Assembly (NCBI RefSeq): GCF_042688525.2
Contig: NZ_JBHWAB010000001.1
Span: forward strand, 434,001-498,000
Length of the DNA: 64,000 bases
Reading direction: 5' to 3'
From: Haloimpatiens sp042688525
GTDB taxonomy: Bacteria; Bacillota; Clostridia; Clostridiales; Clostridiaceae
Shown here: piece by piece, positions 52,885-60,919 of the stretch
Position numbering within the stretch: the stretch's first letter is position 1
Layout of the letters: each line of letters opens with the position of its first letter
Translations under genes and position numbers: made by a program
Notes under the pieces: model-generated
The model's database searches: none
The model's input: the letters and a program-made list of their open reading frames with translations, nothing else
Told to the model about the DNA's origin: nothing

Positions 52885-52968
52885 ATGGCACATAGTTTTA
52901 ACAACGTATGTATACATTTACAATTGTTAAAATATTATTCTTGGGGGGATAGTTATGGAAAAAACTAA
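52885..52968 (+). CDS. Possible 27-codon leader ORF overlapping the YitT-family start
   Basis: ATG 52885 follows a very strong GGGAGGGG and encodes MAHSFNNVCIHLQLLKYYSW plus seven residues. It ends at TAA 52966-52968, overlapping the first 14 bases of the next gene. Such a layout would couple translation of the next gene to this short peptide. There is no homology evidence; the binding site and overlap are the only support. Confidence 0.35.
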   Translation: MAHSFNNVCIHLQLLKYYSWGDSYGKN

Positions 52969-53833
52969 AAAAAATGTGGATTGGAAAAGAGAAATAAAAG
53001 AATGGGTATTAATAACAATAGGAGTATTGATATTAGCAATAGCTACTAGAGCATTTTTAGAACCTAATCACATTGCAGGAGGCGGAGTTTTAGGTATAGC
53101 TATAGTACTTCATCATTATATTCCTTTATCAGTAGGGCTTCTAACATGGATTATGAATATAATTTTGTTTATAATTGCGTTTGCAGTAATCGGACCACAA
53201 TTTGGAGCCAAAACAATATATGCTAGTTTTTCTTTAGCAGCAAGTATTTGGATTTTAGATAGAGTATTAGATCCAAGTTGGATGGTAACTAATAACTTAT
53301 TATTAGCTACAATTTTTGGTACCCTTTTATCTGGAGTAGGTATGGGAATAGTATTTAATCAAAATTCATCAACAGGTGGAACAGACATTTTAGCTAAAAT
53401 AATTAATAAGTTTGTTCATATGGATATAGGTAAAGCATTGTTGATAGTTGATTTTTTAGTTACAGTAGGAGCAGGATGTACATTTGGATTAGAAGTAGGT
53501 ATGTATTCATTATTATCTGTTATTATAAATTGTACAACGATAGATACAGTAATCAATGGACTTAATATGTGTAAGTCAATTATGGTAATAAGCTGTGAAA
53601 AAGAAAAAATAAGTGAATTCATAATTGAAGAATTAGAGAGAGGCTGTACTATTTTTGATGGTAAAGGTGGATATAGTGGGCAAAATACAAATATTTTATT
53701 CACAGTATTAGATAGAAAACAATTTGTAAGATTAAAAAAATATATAAAACAAGTAGACCCAAGAGCATTTATTACAGTGAATGATGCACGTGAAGTTTTA
53801 GGAGAAGGATTTAAGAATATTATTGAAGAATAG
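52955..53833 (+). CDS. YitT-family membrane protein (DUF161/DUF2179)
   Basis: A 292-residue protein with five or six hydrophobic segments carrying the YitT repeats (EPNHIAGGGVLGIAIVLHHY and GTLLSGVGMGIVFNQNSSTGGTDILAKIIN), then a cytoplasmic DUF2179 domain of about 80 residues at the end (RGCTIFDGKGGYSGQNTNILFTVLDRKQFVRLKKYIKQVDPRAFITV). The transported substrate, if any, is unknown. GGGGGG lies upstream of the ATG. It is the gene before ftsEX, but the 103-base gap argues for a separate unit. Confidence 0.88.
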   Translation: MEKTKKNVDWKREIKEWVLITIGVLILAIATRAFLEPNHIAGGGVLGIAIVLHHYIPLSVGLLTWIMNIILFIIAFAVIGPQFGAKTIYASFSLAASIWILDRVLDPSWMVTNNLLLATIFGTLLSGVGMGIVFNQNSSTGGTDILAKIINKFVHMDIGKALLIVDFLVTVGAGCTFGLEVGMYSLLSVIINCTTIDTVINGLNMCKSIMVISCEKEKISEFIIEELERGCTIFDGKGGYSGQNTNILFTVLDRKQFVRLKKYIKQVDPRAFITVNDAREVLGEGFKNIIEE

Positions 53834-53936
53834 TTTACAGTATTAGTTAGTAAAAAAAATATTATTGTGATATAATAAATGTAATAATGATGAACATTAT
53901 AATTAATGAACATTATAATAAAATAAGGAGTAAGAT

Positions 53937-54626
53937 ATGATGATTAGATTTGAAAATATCACTAAAGTATACAACAATAATGTTTTGGCTTTATCAAATA
54001 TTAATGTTGAAATTGATAATGGTGAATTTGTTTTTCTAGTTGGACCTAGTGGAGCAGGAAAGTCTACATTTGTAAAGATGCTTTTGAAAGAAGTAAATCC
54101 TTCTAATGGAAAAATATCAGTTAATAATATAGATTTGACACAATTAAAGAGAAAAAATGTACCTTATTATAGAAGAAAAATTGGAGTCGTATTTCAAGAT
54201 TTTAGACTTGTACCTTCATTAAATGTATATGAAAATGTTGCATTTGCAATGCGAGTTACTGGTTCTTCAAGTAGAGAAATACGAAAAAGAGTGCCTACTG
54301 TATTATCTCTTGTAGGATTATCAAAAAAATATAGAGCATTTCCGAATGAACTTTCAGGTGGAGAGCAGCAAAGAGTTTCTGTAGCGAGAGCGTTAGTGAA
54401 TAATCCGTCACTTTTAATTGCTGATGAGCCTACTGGAAATTTAGATCCAGATACTGCATTAGAAATAATGGACATACTACTAGATATAAATAGAGCGGGA
54501 ACTACAATTGTAATGGCTACGCATGCTAAGAATATTGTTGATACTATGAAAAAAAGAGTTATAGCAATAGAAAAAGGTGTTATTGTAAGAGACGAGCAAA
54601 GGGGTAGATACGGCTATGAAGATTAG
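53937..54626 (+). CDS. ftsE: Cell-division ABC ATPase FtsE
   Basis: FtsE drives FtsX to activate peptidoglycan hydrolases during division or wall growth. The 229-residue ATPase has Walker A VGPSGAGKST near residue 37, Q-loop VFQDFRLVPSLNVYENVAF, signature LSGGEQQR, Walker B LLIADEPTGNLDP and H-loop ATHAKN. Two ATG codons (53937 and 53940) lie behind AAGGAG; either is possible. It overlaps ftsX by 11 bases, giving the conserved ftsEX operon. Confidence 0.94.
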   Translation: MMIRFENITKVYNNNVLALSNINVEIDNGEFVFLVGPSGAGKSTFVKMLLKEVNPSNGKISVNNIDLTQLKRKNVPYYRRKIGVVFQDFRLVPSLNVYENVAFAMRVTGSSSREIRKRVPTVLSLVGLSKKYRAFPNELSGGEQQRVSVARALVNNPSLLIADEPTGNLDPDTALEIMDILLDINRAGTTIVMATHAKNIVDTMKKRVIAIEKGVIVRDEQRGRYGYED

Positions 54627-55512
54627 TAGTTTAAAATATTTTATTGTAGATGCATTAAAAAGTATAAAAAGAAATAGAACTGTAAGTATAGCTTCTATGA
54701 TTACTGTTGCAGCAGCCTTATTTTTAATGGGTGTATTTTTGCTTGCTATATTAAATGTAGGACAAGGCGTGAAGTCTGTAGAGTCAAAAGTCGAAGTACA
54801 AGTATTTGTAAAAGATAATATAAAAATTGATGAGAAGAAAGATTTAGAAAAAACAATTAAAAATATTGATGGTGTAAAAGAATTAGTATATAGAAGTAAA
54901 GAGGATGCTTTAAAAAAATGGAAAGAACAATTAGGTGAACAAAACGAAAGCTTATCACAAGGATTAGATAAAGAAAATCCGTTACCTAGTTCATATATAA
55001 TAAAGGTTGAAAAACCTGAAATAGTTTCAAAAATTGTTTCAACTATAAAAGATAAGCCTGGAATAGATCAAATAAAAGATGGAAGAAAAGTAGTTGATAA
55101 AATAATAACTATTACTAATATTTTAAAATGGATAGGTATAGCGTTGTTTTTGATATGTCTTGTTGTATCCTTGTTTTTGATAGGAAATACTATAAAATTA
55201 ACAGTATTTTCTAGAAGACGAGAAATAACAATTATGAAATATGTTGGAGCTACTGATTGGTTTATCAGATGGCCGTTTATAATAGAAGGTATGATTATAG
55301 GAATTTTAGGAGGAGTATTTGCTACAATAGTACTTTATTATCTTTATAAATTATTTTATGCTAGAATATATACAGGAATGATGTCTATGTTAATGCAAGT
55401 GATTCCACCACAATATATTGTAAATGCCCTTGGATGGAAATTTATTTTAGGAGGAATACTTATAGGGTCTCTTGGTAGTGTTCTATCAATAAGAAAATTC
55501 TTAAAGGTATAA
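54616..55512 (+). CDS. ftsX: Cell-division membrane protein FtsX
   Basis: A 298-residue protein: cytoplasmic head, TM1 (about residues 23-47), a large extracellular domain (about 50-165) that would contact the hydrolase partner, then three membrane segments at about 172-192, 222-245 and 270-290. KLTVFSRRREITIMKYVGATDWFIRWPFIIEG is the FtsX C-terminal signature. It starts inside ftsE. A ctpA-type protease gene lies 195 bases downstream after a weak hairpin. In other Firmicutes ftsEX is followed by wall hydrolase or ctpB genes, so the order fits. Confidence 0.93.
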   Translation: MKISSLKYFIVDALKSIKRNRTVSIASMITVAAALFLMGVFLLAILNVGQGVKSVESKVEVQVFVKDNIKIDEKKDLEKTIKNIDGVKELVYRSKEDALKKWKEQLGEQNESLSQGLDKENPLPSSYIIKVEKPEIVSKIVSTIKDKPGIDQIKDGRKVVDKIITITNILKWIGIALFLICLVVSLFLIGNTIKLTVFSRRREITIMKYVGATDWFIRWPFIIEGMIIGILGGVFATIVLYYLYKLFYARIYTGMMSMLMQVIPPQYIVNALGWKFILGGILIGSLGSVLSIRKFLKV

Positions 55513-55546
55513 AAATAGAGGAAACTAATAGTATAAATACTCGTAG

Positions 55547-55572
55547 TGGCGTGTGGTTTAGTACACACGCCA
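55547..55572 (+). terminator. Hairpin after ftsX, weak terminator
   Basis: A 9-bp GC-rich stem (tggcgtgtg / cacacgcca), 34 bases after the ftsX stop. The following sequence is T-containing but lacks a clean run. Confidence 0.55.
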
Positions 55573-55713
55573 TTAAACTTGAAAATTTTAATTTTTATAT
55601 TTTTTGTATTGTTTGAATTTAATTTTTAATCTAAGTAATTATTTTAACTAATATTAACTAATAATATGAATAGAATATATAAGAAAATGTAAAAGATTAA
55701 GAGGTGTATGTGG

Positions 55714-56895
55714 ATGACAAATAAAAAGAAGTGGTTAACGTGGACAGTAGTATTATTAATAATAACAAATGTATTTACTGCGTTTGCATTTAGTAGTTTA
55801 GTGTCAATTCCCAGCGATAGTGAAGTAGCTAAATTTAGTAAATTGTTTTACATAAGAGATAAGTTGTATAAATACTATGATGGTAACATAAATGATGATA
55901 CGCTTGTAGAAGGAGCAATTAAAGGAATGACTGCATCACTTAAAGATCCTTATACTGTGTTTATGAATAAAAAAGAATATAAGGAATTTAGTAGCGAAAT
56001 AGAAGGAGATCATAGTTATGTAGGAATAGGAATACAAGTAGGAGTTAAGGATAATAACGTGGTTATAATTTCAGCATTTGATAAATCTCCGGCAAAAAAA
56101 GCAGGTATAATGAATGGAGATATAATTGAGAAAGTAAATGGAGTAGCTATAACAGGCAAGGAATTAGAAAAGGCTATCTCAATGATGAAGGGTAAAATAG
56201 GTAGAGAAGTTAAGTTAACATTGTATAGAAAAAATAAAGGCGAGTTTAATGTTACATTAAAAGCAGATAAGGTAGAGCTTGTAAATGTAAAAGGTGAAAT
56301 GTTAGATAAGAAAACAGGATATATGCAAATTTCTATGTTTGATGAAAATACAAGTAAAGATTTTAATGAAAAATTAAAAGAATTAAAAGATAAAGGTATG
56401 AAAGGGTTAATTTTAGATTTAAGAGGAAATCCAGGTGGATCTTTAAAAACTTGCGTAGAAGTTGCTTCGAACTTTATTCCTAAGAAAGCAGTCATAGTAT
56501 CTACTGTTGATAAAAATAAAAGAAAGATAGAATATACATCTGAAGGCGGAATGGCTATAAAAATGCCTTTAGTAGTTTTAACAAATGGTGGAACTGCAAG
56601 TGCTTCTGAAATAGTATCTGGAGCAGTAAAAGATTATAAAATTGGTACATTAGTAGGTGAAAAAACTTTTGGAAAAGGTGTAGTTCAAACAATGTTAGAT
56701 ACTAAAGATAATACTGCATTAAAAGTAACAATAGCTAAATATTATACACCAAGTGGTAAAAATATACATCATATAGGTATTAAGCCAGATGTGGAAGTAA
56801 AATATCCTGAAAAATTAAAAGAACAAATTTATGATAGGGAAAAAGATCCTCAATTTAATAAAGCACTACAAATAATCAAAGATAAACTTAAGTGA
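55714..56895 (+). CDS. Carboxy-terminal processing protease (S41, PDZ)
   Basis: A 393-residue CtpA/CtpB-type serine protease. One N-terminal membrane helix or signal (about residues 5-27) is followed by an N-terminal dimerisation region, a PDZ domain (about 85-165, VGIGIQVG then VIISAFDKSPAKKAGIMNGDII) and the S41 catalytic domain. There LTNGGTASASEIVSGAV provides the Ser nucleophile and GEKTFGKGVVQT the Lys. It works outside the membrane, cutting C-termini of partners. In spore formers such proteases can signal during sporulation. ATG 55714 has the better distance to GAGGTG than ATG 55708. The PDZ membrane protein follows after 22 bases. Confidence 0.92.
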   Translation: MTNKKKWLTWTVVLLIITNVFTAFAFSSLVSIPSDSEVAKFSKLFYIRDKLYKYYDGNINDDTLVEGAIKGMTASLKDPYTVFMNKKEYKEFSSEIEGDHSYVGIGIQVGVKDNNVVIISAFDKSPAKKAGIMNGDIIEKVNGVAITGKELEKAISMMKGKIGREVKLTLYRKNKGEFNVTLKADKVELVNVKGEMLDKKTGYMQISMFDENTSKDFNEKLKELKDKGMKGLILDLRGNPGGSLKTCVEVASNFIPKKAVIVSTVDKNKRKIEYTSEGGMAIKMPLVVLTNGGTASASEIVSGAVKDYKIGTLVGEKTFGKGVVQTMLDTKDNTALKVTIAKYYTPSGKNIHHIGIKPDVEVKYPEKLKEQIYDREKDPQFNKALQIIKDKLK

Positions 56896-56917
56896 TAGTA
56901 GAATAGAGGGGGTAAAA

Positions 56918-58204
56918 GTGTTTAGTACGTTATATACATTACGATCTGTGGCCAATGCTTTAATACAACCTACTTATTTAGTGATATTAGTTATTTTGGG
57001 AATAATATTTTATAAACAAAATGTAAAAACAACATTGATGCAAAAGATGATAGTAGGTAAAAGGTTAAATTCTCCGTTAGAATTAACTATTTCTCAAATT
57101 GTCATAGGGATATTTGGAGCAGTGGTAGCTAGTTTATTGTTAACTTATTTAGGCATAGTGTTTCATGAAGATTCAATGATAGATTTAATATTTTTGATTT
57201 CAATATTATTTGTATTTATAAATCCTAGGTTTATTTGTTTTTCTTATTCTGGAGCAGCATTAGGATTAATAAGTATATTTTTAAATCAATTATCAATTAT
57301 GTTAAATACACCTTCTTTAGATTTTTTAAAGATCGATCCAGTAGCGCTTATGTCATTAGTAGCCATAATTCATTTTGTTGAAGGTATAATGGTTATGCTA
57401 GATGGAACAAGAGGGGCAATACCTGTTTTTACAAATAAGGGAGGTAAAATTTCAGGTGGATTTGCTCTAAAAAGATATTGGATTTTACCTATATCATTAC
57501 TTTTTATAATACAAAATAGTAGCACAGCTATGATGTCTAAAGCATTAAATGTACAAAATTGGCTTCACATATTAGAACCAACTTTGCCAATTAATTTAGC
57601 TGCAAATATTATGTTAGGAGCATTGACATTTTATGGTGTAATAGGTTATGAGTCAATTACATTTACAAAGACAAAAGAAAAGAAAGTTTTTTCTTCTGGT
57701 ATATCAATAATTATATATTCTATAGCGCTATTTAGTATGGCACAATTAGCAAGGTTAAATATTGTTTTTAAGATATTATTATTAATTTTTGCACCTTTAG
57801 GACATGAAGCTATGATTTTTATTCAAAAGTATTTTGAGGTTAAAAATCAATGTATATATGTGAGTAATGAAGAAGGAATAAGGGTATTGGAAGTGGCACC
57901 TGGTTCTCCAGCTTATGAAATGGGAATTAAAAGTGGAGATTTACTTTTGGATATAAATGATAAAAAAATTAATAGTGAGAAGGACATATTAGAAGCTGTT
58001 AATAATGCATCTACTTATATACTGCTTAAGGCTAAAAAAATTACTGGAGAATTTAAAGAATTAAAATATAGTAATTTTATTAGTAACAAAGGGTTAGGAG
58101 TTGTGTTAGTACCAAAAGATATTCCTAAAAGTGAATCTGTTATCAGGGTTGAAAATAGAGATTTTAAAGATATATTAGAAAAACATAAAAAAAATAAAAA
58201 ATAG
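56918..58204 (+). CDS. PDZ-domain polytopic membrane protein
   Basis: A 428-residue protein with about eight hydrophobic segments in the first 300 residues, followed by a cytoplasmic or surface PDZ domain of about 80 residues (EEGIRVLEVAPGSPAYEMGIKSGDLLLDINDKKI) and a Lys-rich tail. Such PDZ membrane proteins regularly follow CtpA-type protease genes in clostridia and may present substrates or regulate the protease, which is inference. Start is GTG 56918 with GAGGGGG upstream. Its stop codon lies inside the left arm of a bidirectional terminator. Confidence 0.8.
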   Translation: MFSTLYTLRSVANALIQPTYLVILVILGIIFYKQNVKTTLMQKMIVGKRLNSPLELTISQIVIGIFGAVVASLLLTYLGIVFHEDSMIDLIFLISILFVFINPRFICFSYSGAALGLISIFLNQLSIMLNTPSLDFLKIDPVALMSLVAIIHFVEGIMVMLDGTRGAIPVFTNKGGKISGGFALKRYWILPISLLFIIQNSSTAMMSKALNVQNWLHILEPTLPINLAANIMLGALTFYGVIGYESITFTKTKEKKVFSSGISIIIYSIALFSMAQLARLNIVFKILLLIFAPLGHEAMIFIQKYFEVKNQCIYVSNEEGIRVLEVAPGSPAYEMGIKSGDLLLDINDKKINSEKDILEAVNNASTYILLKAKKITGEFKELKYSNFISNKGLGVVLVPKDIPKSESVIRVENRDFKDILEKHKKNKK

Positions 58205-58244
58205 ATATAAAAAAGACCTATTTGATAGGTCTTTTTTATATCTA
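58202..58244. terminator. Bidirectional terminator shared by convergent genes
   Basis: A perfect 19-bp stem (58202-58220 with 58226-58244) around TTTGA, with A run on one side and T run on the other. The left arm contains the stop codon of the PDZ protein gene, the right arm that of the minus-strand small gene. Confidence 0.92.
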
Positions 58245-58430
58245 TTTGTCATCTATACTTGAAAGCATTTCATCATACAAATTTAATTCACACGTGTTAT
58301 TTTTACAATGTGTACATTTTGAACAATTCTTGCTCATACAAGAGCCTATACTTGGCATAAAATCACTTTCATTTGATGTAAATGAAGAACAATTTGAAGC
58401 TACTGTCATAAGTTGATAAATATTTCCCAT
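58242..58430 (-). CDS. Small cysteine-rich protein, function unknown
   Basis: A 62-residue protein with eight Cys among its last 50 positions, including CMSKNCSKCTHCKNNTC, a metal- or cluster-binding pattern. The start is Met-Gly-Asn behind a strong GGGGGG, the complement of 58440-58445. The stop falls exactly at the edge of the convergent terminator, which argues that it is a true gene rather than a chance frame. Role is unknown; zinc or Fe-S binding is the obvious guess. Confidence 0.65.
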   Translation of the reverse strand: MGNIYQLMTVASNCSSFTSNESDFMPSIGSCMSKNCSKCTHCKNNTCELNLYDEMLSSIDDK

Positions 58431-58853
58431 AAAAGATTCCCCCCTCAGAAAATCATGAAAAATAAAATTTAATTAAAAAAGTTAATATGTCAAAGCAAAC
58501 AATATAATTTGTAAACGTTTTACAAGATTATTGTAACACCTTAAATGTAAAAATGCAACATATATGATATGTTTTTTTGTGAAACAACAAGTATATGCTA
58601 CATTATTATAGCAATATGCTATATTTTAACATGGGTATGTGATATATATAATATAGCACATTAACAGTGAATATTTAAAAGTTATGTAGTTGCTGTTGTT
58701 TTTTATGGTTTAAATTTTAAGTAGTATACTCATAATTGTAATAGGAGAACTTATTTTTGTGTACTTTAGGTAGTTGAGAATTGAAATTAAAAGTTCAAAA
58801 TGTCAGTTTTGTCTTTTATTTATAAAAGTTAATTATTTAAGATAAAAGTAGAG
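58431..58853. other. Gene-free stretch upstream of uvrB
   Basis: Holds the promoter side of the minus-strand small gene and a long AT-rich spacer. A set of short words (tatgctacattattatagcaatatgctatatt at 58593-58625) can form imperfect hairpins, but no family is recognised. Confidence 0.4.
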
Positions 58854-58882
58854 TTGACATGAAATATAAGTAGGGTTAAAAT
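58854..58882 (+). promoter_or_regulatory. Sigma-A promoter of uvrBA
   Basis: TTGACA at 58854-58859 and TAAAAT at 58877-58882 are separated by 17 bases, a near-consensus promoter. Transcription would start near 58889, at the edge of the LexA box. Confidence 0.75.
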
Positions 58883-58890
58883 AAAAATAT

Positions 58891-58904
58891 CGAACAAACG
58901 TTCA
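58891..58904 (+). promoter_or_regulatory. LexA (SOS) operator of uvrBA
   Basis: CGAACAAACGTTCA fits the Gram-positive LexA box CGAACrnryGTTyG except for the last base. It lies just downstream of the -10, so LexA would block uvrBA until DNA damage triggers its cleavage. Confidence 0.85.
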
Positions 58905-58925
58905 CAAAAAGATGGGGTGTAATTT

Positions 58926-60911
58926 ATGAATAAATTTAAAATACAGTCTAAATTTAGACCTACAGGAGATCAACCTGAGGCTATAAAAAGTATAGTTGAC
59001 GGAATAAATAAAGCAAATGATTTTCAAACACTTTTAGGTGTTACAGGTTCAGGTAAAACTTTTACTATGGCTAATATAATAGAAAAAGTTCAAAAACCCA
59101 CGTTAGTATTAGCACATAATAAAACTTTAGCAGCTCAACTTTGTTCTGAATTTAAAGAATTTTTTCCTAATAATTGTGTAGAATATTTTGTTTCTTACTA
59201 TGATTATTATCAACCAGAGGCTTATGTGCCTCAGACAGATACTTACATAGAAAAAGATGCATCTATTAACGATGAAATTGACAAATTAAGGCATTCTGCT
59301 ACATGTGCACTTTTAGAAAGAAGAGATGTTATTGTAGTTGCATCAGTATCTTGCATATATGGTCTTGGAAATCCAGAAGAATATAAAAAGTTAACAGTTT
59401 CATTAAGAGAAGGAATGCAAAAAGACAGAGATGAAATAATAAGAGGATTAGTAGATATACAATATGAGAGAAATGAGATAAATTTTATAAGAGGTACTTT
59501 TAGAGTTAGAGGAGATACTTTAGACATATTTCCAGCATCTTGGACTAATAAAGCTGTTAGAGTTGAATTTTTTGGTGATGAAATAGATCGTATAAGAGAA
59601 TTTGATGTAATTACCGGGGAAATAATTGGAGTAAGAAAACATGTATTTATATCTCCAGCGTCACATTTTGCAACTTCTAAGGATAAGATAGAAAAATCTA
59701 TAAGTAAAATAGAATTAGAATTAGAAGATAGAGTAAAAGAACTATTGCAAAATAACAAAGTTTTAGAAGCACAGAGGTTAAAGCAAAGAACAAATTTTGA
59801 TATAGAAATGATTAGAGAAATGGGATATTGTACTGGTATTGAAAATTATTCGCGAATCTTAGATGGAAGAGAAAAAGGAACACCACCACAGACATTATTA
59901 GATTATTTCCCATCAGATTATTTAATGTTTATAGATGAGAGTCATGTTACTTTACCTCAGATAAAAGCAATGTATGGTGGAGACAAATCTAGAAAAACTA
60001 GTTTGATAGAATATGGGTTTAGATTGCCTTCTGCTTTTGATAATAGACCTCTTAAATTTGAGGAATTTGAAAAGAAATTAAACCAAGTAGTTTTTGTAAG
60101 TGCTACACCGTCACAATATGAATACACACATTCTAAGAATATTGCAGAACAAATTATACGACCTACAGGACTTTTGGATCCCAAAATATTAGTAAAACCA
60201 ATACAAGGACAAATAGACGATTTATATTCAAAAATAAGAGAGGTTACATCAAAAGGATATAGAGTATTAATAACTACTCTTACTAAAAAAATGGCTGAAG
60301 ATTTAACTCAATATTTAAAAGATATGGGGGTTAAGACTAATTATATGCATTCTGATATACATACTATCGAAAGGATGAAGATAATAAGAGACTTAAGAAA
60401 AGGAAAGATTGATGTTTTAGTCGGAATAAATCTTTTAAGAGAAGGATTGGATATTCCTGAAGTAGCTTTAGTTGCTATATTAGATGCAGATAAAGAGGGA
60501 TTTTTAAGATCTCAAACGTCTTTAGTACAAACAATAGGAAGAGCAGCTAGAAATGCTAAAAGTGAAGTCATAATGTATGCTGATAGGTATACCAAGGCAA
60601 TGAAGTCAGCAATTGACGAGACAAATAGAAGAAGAGAAATACAAATAGACTATAATGAAGAACATAATATAATACCTAAAACAATAATAAAAGACATAAG
60701 AGAAGTTATAGAAGCTACTACTGTAGCAGAAGAAGTTGAGGAATATGGAAGCTTAGAAGAAGCAGTAGAAAATAGTAATAAAAGTATTGATGATATCATT
60801 AACAAATATGAAGAAGAGATGAGAATGGCAGCTAAAGATTTACAATTTGAGAGAGCAGCAGAATTGAGGGATAAAATAATTAAACTTAAAAAAAGAAAAG
60901 TAATTAGATGA
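58926..60911 (+). CDS. uvrB: Excinuclease ABC subunit B
   Basis: UvrB checks and holds the lesion in nucleotide excision repair. The 661-residue protein has Walker A LGVTGSGKTFTMA near residue 37, the beta-hairpin region VEYFVSYYDYYQPEAYVPQTDTYIEKD, the DEAD-like LMFIDESHVTLPQ, helicase motif VFVSATPSQYE, motif V VLVGINLLREGLDIPEVALVAILDADKEGFLRS, motif VI QTIGRAARN, and the C-terminal UVR domain (about 618-655) that binds UvrC. uvrA begins 8 bases after its stop; both are under the LexA box. Confidence 0.97.
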   Translation: MNKFKIQSKFRPTGDQPEAIKSIVDGINKANDFQTLLGVTGSGKTFTMANIIEKVQKPTLVLAHNKTLAAQLCSEFKEFFPNNCVEYFVSYYDYYQPEAYVPQTDTYIEKDASINDEIDKLRHSATCALLERRDVIVVASVSCIYGLGNPEEYKKLTVSLREGMQKDRDEIIRGLVDIQYERNEINFIRGTFRVRGDTLDIFPASWTNKAVRVEFFGDEIDRIREFDVITGEIIGVRKHVFISPASHFATSKDKIEKSISKIELELEDRVKELLQNNKVLEAQRLKQRTNFDIEMIREMGYCTGIENYSRILDGREKGTPPQTLLDYFPSDYLMFIDESHVTLPQIKAMYGGDKSRKTSLIEYGFRLPSAFDNRPLKFEEFEKKLNQVVFVSATPSQYEYTHSKNIAEQIIRPTGLLDPKILVKPIQGQIDDLYSKIREVTSKGYRVLITTLTKKMAEDLTQYLKDMGVKTNYMHSDIHTIERMKIIRDLRKGKIDVLVGINLLREGLDIPEVALVAILDADKEGFLRSQTSLVQTIGRAARNAKSEVIMYADRYTKAMKSAIDETNRRREIQIDYNEEHNIIPKTIIKDIREVIEATTVAEEVEEYGSLEEAVENSNKSIDDIINKYEEEMRMAAKDLQFERAAELRDKIIKLKKRKVIR

Positions 60912-60919
60912 GGTGAATT

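Noticed and set aside
53880..53925. Repeated aatgaacattataat words before ftsE as an operator pair
   Set aside because: Two AT-rich copies of about 16 bases in such a base composition are not enough to claim a binding site.
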